Source: Massilibacillus massiliensis
GTDB lineage: Bacteria > Bacillota > Negativicutes > FLKF01
Direction: 5' to 3'
Length of the DNA stretch: 64,000 bases
NCBI RefSeq assembly: GCF_900086705.1
Contig: NZ_LT575483.1
Span: forward strand, 2,791,016 to 2,855,015
Of this stretch, positions 57,691 through 64,000 are shown in pieces. The translations under genes and the position numbers were made by a program. The notes beneath the pieces are model-generated. The model was not told the DNA's origin and did no database searches. It was given only the letters and a program-made list of their open reading frames with translations. Positions within the stretch are counted from its first letter, which is position 1. Each line of letters begins with the position of its first letter.

Positions 57691-58552
57691 GCAATTTTTA
57701 GCGCAATATCTATTAAATAAAAATTTGCTGAGCAGCGAACAGGTTTTGGAAATTCTTGAAGATGACGAATTTCAACGTGTTTCACCAGGCGTGGTTGCTC
57801 TTCATATGGGGTTGATGACGGCTAAACAAATAGAGAAGGTTCAGAAGATCCAAATTGACCATGACAAACTTTTTGGTGAAGCGGCTATGGATGCAGGTCT
57901 GCTGACTGAAGATCAAGTAGGGGCGGTTTTGGCAGCACGTGAAGACAATAATTTAAGCGTGGCACAAGCAATTCTTAGTTTGGGATTTATGACGTTGGAA
58001 GAGTTAGAAAATACTTTGGCAGAATATAGAAAGCAAAATCAATTTAGCTTGGCAGATTCATTTAAAAAAATGGAGTTTGGCAATATATGCTGTACTGATT
58101 TTGAAGAAATTCGTGAGCTTTATATAGAATATGTAGAGTTGTTTTTGCAGGCATTAGAGCAATTTGCGGAGCTAGATGGGGTAATAATTCCAGCGACAGC
58201 GTTAGGTGGTAAAGGCAAATGGTTGATCAGTCAAAAAATGAATGGTGACGTTGCTTTAGGAACAGGTGTGTTATTAGCGGAGCCTGTCGTTCTTCATCTT
58301 GCAAAACGCTACAGTAAGGAAGAAGATATAAATACGGTAGATCAATTAGCGCTGGATAGTGTTTCGGAGTTCTTGAATGTTGTAAATGGATTGTTCATTG
58401 TCGCGCTGTCGAATAAAAATATTGATGTTGATTTAGAACCACAGAAATTTGGTGAGGGTGTTATTCCGGTTGGAAGTAAACAGGCTGTAATCCATATTGA
58501 TACAAAGATCGGGTTGATTCAACTCATTCTTGCTGTGGATGGAATTCAATAA
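57677..58552 (+). CDS. MshEN/GspE N-like and CheX-like fusion protein
   Basis: 291 residues. The N-terminal half (about 1-125) has repeated short helical units of the type L-L-x-x-x-Q-V-x-x-A-L/V and G-L-L-T-E-D-Q-V, as in MshEN/GspE N-terminal nucleotide-binding domains. The C-terminal half (about 130-291) looks like a CheX/CheC-type domain (K-M-N-G-D-V-A-L-G-T, L-D-S-V-S-E-F-L-N-V-V-N-G, ending I-Q-L-I-L-A-V). CheX dephosphorylates CheY; the overlap with a CheY-like gene makes that partnership likely. The MshEN part could bind c-di-GMP. Whether it acts in motility is not shown. Confidence 0.7.
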   Translation: MSMLKQFLAQYLLNKNLLSSEQVLEILEDDEFQRVSPGVVALHMGLMTAKQIEKVQKIQIDHDKLFGEAAMDAGLLTEDQVGAVLAAREDNNLSVAQAILSLGFMTLEELENTLAEYRKQNQFSLADSFKKMEFGNICCTDFEEIRELYIEYVELFLQALEQFAELDGVIIPATALGGKGKWLISQKMNGDVALGTGVLLAEPVVLHLAKRYSKEEDINTVDQLALDSVSEFLNVVNGLFIVALSNKNIDVDLEPQKFGEGVIPVGSKQAVIHIDTKIGLIQLILAVDGIQ

Positions 58553-58556
58553 GACC

Positions 58557-58589
58557 AAAAGACGAATTGTTTCAATCGTCTTTTTTATT
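58557..58589 (+). terminator. Intrinsic terminator after CheX-like gene
   Basis: AAAAGACGA and TCGTCTTTT with a loop of 10 bases and a following T-run. Confidence 0.8.
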
Positions 58590-58612
58590 TAAAGAAATGA
58601 TAAATAATAGTA

Positions 58613-58641
58613 TTGACAAGTGGTTAATATAATGATATTCT
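58613..58641 (+). promoter_or_regulatory. Promoter of tRNA-Ser/SRP RNA unit
   Basis: TTGACA, 17 bases, TATTCT with extended TGA in front. Strong promoter typical of stable RNA genes. Confidence 0.75.
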
Positions 58642-58700
58642 ATTAAAGGTCGCAGCGAGTGTCGTTGTGATAATTGAATAAATTTTTAGTTTTAAGCATT

Positions 58701-58790
58701 GGAGAGATGTCCGAGTGGTTGAAGGAGCACGCCTGGAAAGCGTGTGTACGGGCAACTGTACCGAGGGTTCGAATCCCTCTCTCTCCGCCA
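58701..58790 (+). tRNA. tRNA-Ser (anticodon GGA)
   Basis: A complete type II tRNA of 90 nt: acceptor GGAGAGA pairing with TCTCTCC, D-arm with GTCCGAGTGGTTGAAGGAG, anticodon loop CTGGAAA, long variable arm, T-arm GAGGG-TTCGAAT-CCCTC, and encoded CCA. It decodes UCC/UCU. It lies 40 bases before the SRP RNA and may share its transcript. Confidence 0.95.
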
Positions 58791-58825
58791 TTAAATTTAA
58801 ACTTAAGCTTTCACCGTGTTTTTAA

Positions 58826-58950
58826 GGTGGGACTACGGTACTTGGGTCTTACGCAATGGAGGCTCATGAATCCCGCCAGGTCTGGAAGGAAGCAACGGTA
58901 AGTGATAACCTTCATGTGCCGTAAGGGTGCCTAAGGACCGTAGTCCGACA
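58826..58950 (+). ncRNA. ffs: Signal recognition particle RNA (4.5S/small type)
   Basis: Closing stem GGACTACGG/CCGTAGTCC and the conserved apical core around CCAGGTCTGGAAGGAAGCA and ACGGTAAG, which bind Ffh. The length of about 120 nt fits the small bacterial SRP RNA without an Alu domain. The gene sits between tRNA-Ser and dnaX, a usual place in Firmicutes. Confidence 0.93.
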
Positions 58951-58983
58951 TTAAAAGCACTGGTATAAATGATATAGTTATGA

Positions 58984-59010
58984 GCAACCATAGATATGGT
59001 TGCTTTTTTG
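58984..59010 (+). terminator. Intrinsic terminator after SRP RNA
   Basis: GCAACCATA and TATGGTTGC with a 2-base loop and TTTTTTG. Confidence 0.85.
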
Positions 59011-59156
59011 TTGTACGAAAATATCGTTTGCGAACCAGTAAAGGAAAACGCTGAATTCATGTTGAATAATTTATATACTTGATAAATTATAGTTTAAGCG
59101 GGGCATCGCTATAAAATACTTAGGTTGGGTTAGTTTGTAGGAGGTGAAGGATACGT

Positions 59157-60956
59157 ATGGCATATATTGCTTTATATCGAAAATGGCGTCCGAGTGATTT
59201 TGATAGTCTAGTTGGGCAGGAACATATCAGTAAAACACTTGCAAACGCAATTCGTACAGGAAAAATTGCGCATGCTTATCTTTTTTCTGGACCACGTGGT
59301 ACAGGAAAAACAAGTACAGCGAAAATTTTAGCCAAAGCGTTAAATTGCGAACATGGGCCGACTCCTTCGCCTTGTAATGCATGTACGAGTTGTACAAAGA
59401 TTAATGCGGGAGCATCCATGGATGTATTTGAAATTGATGCTGCATCGAATCGTGGAATCGATGAAATACGGGATTTACGTGAAACTGTAAAGTTCACGCC
59501 TGTTGATGGACGCTATAAAGTATATATTATAGACGAAGTTCATATGTTAACAACGGAAGCCTTCAATGCCTTACTGAAGACGCTTGAAGAGCCGCCAAGT
59601 CATGTTGTTTTTATTTTAGCTACGACTGAAACACATAAAGTCCCGGCTACAATTCATTCTCGTTGCCAACATTATGATTTTAAACGCATCTCAGTTCCGA
59701 AAATTATTGAACGATTAAACTTTGTTACAAAGGAAATGCAGATCGAGGCTGAAGAAGAAGCAATTCAATTAATTGCACTGCATGCAGATGGCGGTTTGCG
59801 CGATGCACTAAGCATTCTTGATCAATGCAGTACGCTGGATGATGAAAAAATTACTGCAGAAAAAGTTAGGCAACTTCTAGGTCTTGTCGGACATGAAGCA
59901 ATAGAGAAAATTGTTGATCAATTGGCGAATAAAAATAATAAAGAAGTATTAATGATTCTTGATGAACTTATCACACGAGGTAAAGATGTAAAACAAATTT
60001 TAAGCGAAATTGCTTTGCATATGCGTAGTGTCATGCTTTATCAGGCAACGCGAGATATAAAAAGTATAGAATTCTACAGTGGAGATAAAAATGTAGTTAT
60101 AGAACAGGCCAAACACTTTACACATGATGCACTGGTGAAAAATATCCAACTTGTGCATGCCGCGATCAATGATGCGAAATGGTCACCGCAGCCGAGAATT
60201 ACAACAGAGGTTGCGTTGTTATCGATCTCTAATCCTTCTGTTTCTACTGGCGCGGATCAGGAGGATTTATTAAAGCGGATTGAGTTGTTAGAAGAAAAAA
60301 TATTAAAACTGGGTGAAACAGTTTCTCGTGCGCCGCGTGTTGCAATAACAGAACAAAGCAGGAACTATGCAGAAGTTTCACCGCAAAGACCGCAGTACCA
60401 GATGCCAGAAAGAGGTCCGGCTGTGGAGAAAACTATGACTGGACAAAAACCACAAGCAAAGCCGAGTTTGCAAACAAATGAAAAGAAAGCAGCTGTGCTT
60501 GAGCCGATGGCAGCAGAAACTATTGGTGATGCGAAAGCAGTTTGGGATCGAATGCTCAAAGAGCTGGTTCACAGTGGAAAACGATCTGTCTATGCATGTG
60601 TAGCGCAGGGCGCTCTGCAAAGTTTTGTTGATGGGCAAATGGTGATTGCGTTTACAGCCGCTTTTCCAAAAGAAAGAACAGAAAAAAGCGATTATAAAGC
60701 AATTCTAGAAAATATTTTAACGGAGATTTGTGCTATGCCGGTTATTGTACGATGTGTACAAGGCGCTGCTGCACCTCCACCGGCACCGCCATCAGTGCCA
60801 AAGGCGGTACCGCCAAAAGCTCCGGAATTGCCCAAAAAGGATCATACGGTGGTTGAAATTGCTGCTGACCTGCCACCGGAAGAACGACATGTTTTAGAAG
60901 AAGCAGTAAAAATGTTTGGTGACAATTTTGTAAAAAAAGAGGATTTAAAAGAATAA
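59157..60956 (+). CDS. dnaX: DNA polymerase III subunit gamma/tau
   Basis: 599 residues. AAA+ clamp loader: Walker A G-P-R-G-T-G-K-T-S, zinc site C-E-H-G-P-T-P-S-P-C-N-A-C-T-S-C, Walker B D-E-V-H-M, sensor A-T-T-E-T-H. Then domain III helices, a proline-rich linker (about residues 540-560) and a tau-type C-terminus. It loads the beta clamp. It opens the dnaX-ybaB-recR cluster typical of Firmicutes, with a GGAGGTG ribosome site. Confidence 0.96.
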   Translation: MAYIALYRKWRPSDFDSLVGQEHISKTLANAIRTGKIAHAYLFSGPRGTGKTSTAKILAKALNCEHGPTPSPCNACTSCTKINAGASMDVFEIDAASNRGIDEIRDLRETVKFTPVDGRYKVYIIDEVHMLTTEAFNALLKTLEEPPSHVVFILATTETHKVPATIHSRCQHYDFKRISVPKIIERLNFVTKEMQIEAEEEAIQLIALHADGGLRDALSILDQCSTLDDEKITAEKVRQLLGLVGHEAIEKIVDQLANKNNKEVLMILDELITRGKDVKQILSEIALHMRSVMLYQATRDIKSIEFYSGDKNVVIEQAKHFTHDALVKNIQLVHAAINDAKWSPQPRITTEVALLSISNPSVSTGADQEDLLKRIELLEEKILKLGETVSRAPRVAITEQSRNYAEVSPQRPQYQMPERGPAVEKTMTGQKPQAKPSLQTNEKKAAVLEPMAAETIGDAKAVWDRMLKELVHSGKRSVYACVAQGALQSFVDGQMVIAFTAAFPKERTEKSDYKAILENILTEICAMPVIVRCVQGAAAPPPAPPSVPKAVPPKAPELPKKDHTVVEIAADLPPEERHVLEEAVKMFGDNFVKKEDLKE

Positions 60957-61037
60957 AATGATATTTGACGACTAACCGCTATTTTGGTAGTCTTAAATAA
61001 GTTATAAATAAATTGCGAATTTTAAGGAGGATATAGA

Positions 61038-61373
61038 ATGTTTGGTGGAATGGGAAACATGGGCAATATGGCCGGCATGATGAAAAAAGTACAAAAATTG
61101 CAAGGTGACATGGCTAAAATGCAAGAAGAACTTAAAAAAAGAACGGTGGATGTGTCTGCCGGCGGCGGTGCGATAAAAGTAGTCATCAATGGAGAAAAAC
61201 AAATTCAGTCGCTTAAGATTGATCCATCAGCTGTGGATCCTGCTGATATTGAAATGCTTGAAGATCTAGTTGCCGCTGCAGTAAATGAAGCGATTAGAAA
61301 AGTGGATGATATGATGTCACAAGAGATGGGTAAATTAACTGGCGGACTTGGATTACCACCAGGAATGTTTTAA
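61038..61373 (+). CDS. ybaB: YbaB/EbfC family nucleoid-associated protein
   Basis: 111 residues. The G/M-rich opening ([19 protein letters not shown]), coiled-coil helix (D-M-A-K-M-Q-E-E-L), [14 protein letters not shown] and the end [10 protein letters not shown] are diagnostic. DNA-binding dimer of unclear exact role. Two bases separate it from recR. Confidence 0.95.
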   Translation: MFGGMGNMGNMAGMMKKVQKLQGDMAKMQEELKKRTVDVSAGGGAIKVVINGEKQIQSLKIDPSAVDPADIEMLEDLVAAAVNEAIRKVDDMMSQEMGKLTGGLGLPPGMF

Positions 61374-61375
61374 GT

Positions 61376-61972
61376 ATGCAATACATAGCTCCTTTAGCGA
61401 AGCTTGTAGAACATTTTCGTGCTTTGCCGGGAATTGGGGCGAAAACTGCTACAAGACTTGCTTATCACATTTTAGATATGGACAGCGATAAAGCAAAATC
61501 ACTGGCAAAAGCAATTATCGATGCAAAAGAGAAGATTGGCTATTGTAATACTTGTTTTAATTTAACCGATACAAATCCATGCAGTATTTGCGCTGGAGAA
61601 AATCGCGATAAAACGGTCATATGTGTTGTAGAACAGCCAAGAGATGTTGCGGCAATGGAGCGTATGCGAGAGTTTAAGGGGCGGTATCATGTATTGCACG
61701 GAGCCTTATCTCCTCTAGAAGGAATTGGTCCGGAAGATCTTCGGATTAAAGAGTTGCTTGCGAGATTATATTCGGGTGATGTGAAAGAAATTATTATGGC
61801 TACAAATCCGAATGTAGAAGGCGAAGCGACTGCAATGTATATTGCGAAGTTGCTAAAACCTATTGGTATTAAGGTGACCAGAATTGCCCACGGTTTACCG
61901 ATTGGTGGCGATTTAGAATATGCCGACGAAGTTACGCTATCCAAAGCGCTGGAAAATCGTCGAGAAATATAA
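61376..61972 (+). CDS. recR: Recombination protein RecR
   Basis: 198 residues. Helix-hairpin-helix [11 protein letters not shown] near the start, C4 zinc finger C-N-T-C-F-N with C-S-I-C, Toprim domain with V-V-E-Q-P-R-D-V and [10 protein letters not shown], and the C-terminal [14 protein letters not shown]. It works with RecF/RecO in loading RecA at gaps. Last gene of the dnaX transcript, followed by a terminator. Confidence 0.96.
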   Translation: MQYIAPLAKLVEHFRALPGIGAKTATRLAYHILDMDSDKAKSLAKAIIDAKEKIGYCNTCFNLTDTNPCSICAGENRDKTVICVVEQPRDVAAMERMREFKGRYHVLHGALSPLEGIGPEDLRIKELLARLYSGDVKEIIMATNPNVEGEATAMYIAKLLKPIGIKVTRIAHGLPIGGDLEYADEVTLSKALENRREI

Positions 61973-62000
61973 TAAAATATATGCAGATTTATTAATCTGT

Positions 62001-62035
62001 AGAGGTGTTGCATAAAAAATGTGACACCTCTTTTG
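62001..62035 (+). terminator. Intrinsic terminator after recR
   Basis: AGAGGTGT and ACACCTCT with a 15-base loop and TTTTGC. Confidence 0.7.
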
Positions 62036-62125
62036 CTATTTAAGAAAAGTTTTGTTTTCGATTAAAAAAGCTAAGTTGTTTAGTTATGAAAGAAACTGGA
62101 TAAAATAACATTGGGAGGGAGATAG

Positions 62126-62500
62126 ATGAATCTTGATGGTATTTTATCTAAATTAAAGTCTTTTTCATATTTACATAGTAGCTCCAATATATTATGGTAT
62201 AAGCATGTATATGGAGGCGATTATTTGATTAATTTATATACGCAAAGACATGAGCGTTTAGAACACGAAAAAGCGCAGGAGTTGCGTAGAGAGTTTCTCC
62301 ATCTGCTGGAAAAAGCAAAACTGGACTGGCAATATTCTATGAAAATGCTTGCTGAAATAACAGATGTTGATCTGATGGACTATGTAATCTATTTAATCAA
62401 GGCGAATGAAGCAAAATATCGTTACCTGCTGAAAATTGCAAGGCAAGAAAAAATCCAATGTGATGTGTGGCAAAAAAATAATTTCCATGACATATCGTAA
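62126..62500 (+). CDS. DUF2508 (YaaL-like) protein
   Basis: 124 residues, helical. The pattern F-L-H-L-L-E-K-A-K-L-D-W, D-L-M-D-Y-V-I-Y-L-I-K-A-N-E-A-K-Y-R-Y-L-L is that of the DUF2508/YaaL family, usually found between recR and bofA. Function unknown. The place and spacing here are the usual ones. Confidence 0.85.
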   Translation: MNLDGILSKLKSFSYLHSSSNILWYKHVYGGDYLINLYTQRHERLEHEKAQELRREFLHLLEKAKLDWQYSMKMLAEITDVDLMDYVIYLIKANEAKYRYLLKIARQEKIQCDVWQKNNFHDIS

Positions 62501-62592
62501 TTTATGTACTAAAATATACAAGTATAGAGTGTCATAATTCAGATTTAGAAAAAATAAATCTGAGTAAATCGCTGAAAATGGAGGTTATACAT

Positions 62593-62853
62593 ATGGAATT
62601 GAGTGTAATCGCAGCTTATGTTGTAGGAATATTAGCAATTTATTTTATCGGCAGAATGTTTTTAATGCCAGTAAGAATTGTTTGGAAGCTCATTTATAAT
62701 GGTGTTGTTGGTGGGATTATGCTATGGGTTGTTAATTTCGTAGGTGCGAATTTCGGCTTTGAAATCGGGATCAATGTATTATCAGCACTTGTTGCTGGTT
62801 TTCTTGGAATTCCGGGTGTGATTTTGTTGATATTGTTTAAAGTGATGTTTTAA
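62593..62853 (+). CDS. bofA: BofA-like pro-sigma-K processing inhibitor family protein
   Basis: 86 residues with two or three membrane helices (I-A-A-Y-V-V-G-I-L-A-I-Y-F-I, G-V-V-G-G-I-M-L-W-V-V-N-F, I-N-V-L-S-A-L-V-A-G-F-L-G-I-P-G-V-I-L-L). The final G-I-P-G-V-I-L-L-I-L-F motif is typical of BofA. In Bacillus it blocks SpoIVFB cleavage of pro-sigma-K. Its presence points to a sporulating lineage. The ATG at 62593 is used, since the ATG at 62578 is part of the GGAGG ribosome site. Confidence 0.85.
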   Translation: MELSVIAAYVVGILAIYFIGRMFLMPVRIVWKLIYNGVVGGIMLWVVNFVGANFGFEIGINVLSALVAGFLGIPGVILLILFKVMF

Positions 62854-62874
62854 TTGCATGGTTGTAGTGTGAAC

Positions 62875-62914
62875 AAGCAGATGCTTTCATGGGTGAAACA
62901 TCTGCTTTTATTTT
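62875..62914 (+). terminator. Intrinsic terminator after bofA
   Basis: AAGCAGATG and CATCTGCTT, with TTTC/GAAA extending the stem, then TTATTTT. Confidence 0.75.
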
Positions 62915-62922
62915 GCAATGCG

Positions 62923-63110
62923 AGAGCAGATACTTCACAACGAAAACAGGCAAGACGGCGCGCGATGAATCTTAAGGTAGTATAGAATCGAAGACCGCAA
63001 AACCGACTTAAACTCCCTACGGTCAGACATAAGTCGGTTTTACTCCGTACAGACTCTGATTCATCTCATTGCCTTCGTTGAACTGTTTTCTTATGTAAAG
63101 CATCTGCTCT
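62923..63110. repeat. Large imperfect palindrome between bofA and rRNA operon
   Basis: Nested inverted segments: AGAGCAGAT/ATCTGCTCT at the ends, then GAAAACAG/CTGTTTTC, GATGAATC/GATTCATC, and the inner AAAACCGACTTA/TAAGTCGGTTTT. The four pairs are nested in order over 188 bases. It has no open frame. A miniature inverted-repeat element or a long folded RNA is possible. Confidence 0.65.
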
Positions 63111-63230
63111 CTATACTATAATTAGGAACAACTATATAGAGAAGGACGAAAACAAGGAGCGCGTTTCAGTGGACTGAAACATTGCCGTGGAAGAGTTGAT
63201 TAGTTTTTATGAAAAACTTTTAAAAAGGTG

Positions 63231-63259
63231 TTGACATAATCGGAGAAAACGTGTAACAT
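63231..63259 (+). promoter_or_regulatory. rRNA operon promoter P1
   Basis: TTGACA, 17 bases, TAACAT. The first of two tandem promoters. Confidence 0.75.
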
Positions 63260-63302
63260 AATACAAGTCGCTGATGAACAAAGCGCGGTGATAAAAAAGA
63301 TG

Positions 63303-63332
63303 TTGACAACAACTTGAACGTTGTGTTAATAT
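63303..63332 (+). promoter_or_regulatory. rRNA operon promoter P2
   Basis: TTGACA, 18 bases, TAATAT, 73 bases after P1. Tandem strong promoters before a leader with a boxA-like TGTTCTCTGAAAACTAAAC (63363-63381) are typical of rRNA operons. Confidence 0.8.
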
Positions 63333-63507
63333 AAATGAGCTGACAACGAAGCTTGCCAGCAAGTGTTCTCTGAAAACTAAACAATGTAGATGTAATAAAT
63401 GCCAGATGTGCGGTGTCTATCGTAAGATAAACACAAAACAAAAACAATTTCTTTTAAAAAAGAAACAAGATATTAATTGAGCCTTTTAGGTTTTCTAATA
63501 ATAAATT

Positions 63508-64000
<493 letters not shown>

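Noticed and set aside
58674..58901. 75-codon frame over tRNA-Ser and SRP RNA
   Set aside because: It runs through two clear RNA genes.
60285..60310. Programmed frameshift in dnaX giving gamma
   Set aside because: The A-run reads GAA GAA AAA ATA, not an A-AAA-AAG site, and no hairpin is evident just downstream.

Overview
The window reads as the chromosome of a diderm (outer-membrane) Firmicute of the class Negativicutes (Sporomusa/Selenomonas/Veillonella side), family not resolvable by eye. The evidence is low GC with strong AGGAGG ribosome sites and many TTG starts, the dnaX-ybaB-recR-yaaL-bofA order of Clostridia/Negativicutes, a spore-lineage BofA protein, anaerobic formate/hydrogen enzymes, and prophage lysis genes that look like spanins, which make sense only where there is an outer membrane. 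The 16S gene start at the right edge carries an expanded V1 helix.

Region 1 (1 to about 40270) is the late-gene half of a long-tailed prophage, all on the + strand. It runs from the end of the terminase through portal, MuF-type head protein with a C-terminal toxin plus small immunity candidate, scaffold, decoration, major capsid, connector genes, tail tube, tail chaperones G and GT (-1 frameshift), tape measure with a peptidase-like domain, four large unrecognised tail proteins, a distal-tail/hub/tip set resembling gene transfer agents, a three-LamG tail fibre, holin, amidase, and a pair of overlapping spanin-like genes. Three moron units with their own promoters and terminators interrupt the late operon: a zinc-ribbon/deoxyribosyltransferase-like protein (9.1-10.2 kb) and two units of secreted proteins (15.1-17.1 kb). 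No integrase, repressor, replication gene or small terminase is in the window; they must lie to the left.

The right end of the prophage is duplicated. A block of about 1.8 kb (leader element, holin, amidase, overlapping spanin-like pair, terminator, leader element) occurs twice, 4.98 kb apart, each copy followed by different adhesin/fibre genes. Between them lies a 3' fragment of a serine tRNA, probably an attachment-site scar. This suggests two tandem or sequential prophages, the second reduced to its right end. Three of the fibre genes share one C-terminal module on unrelated N-terminal domains.

Region 2 (40.3-58.6 kb) is chromosomal: a membrane protein, a YbaK-type deacylase, a LysM protein, a LysR regulator divergent from a four-gene hydrogenase/formate dehydrogenase cluster (two HycB-like ferredoxins, an FeFe hydrogenase, a Cys-type FdhF) with the composition of a hydrogen-dependent CO2 reductase, a MATE exporter, a peptidase-transporter operon with a near-perfect sigma-54 promoter next to a sigma-54 activator, two more M20-type hydrolases, and a CheY/CheX-like pair.

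Region 3 (58.6-64 kb) is housekeeping: tRNA-Ser(GGA), SRP RNA, dnaX, ybaB, recR, yaaL-like, bofA, a 190-nt imperfect palindrome, tandem rRNA promoters and the first 490 nt of a 16S rRNA gene.
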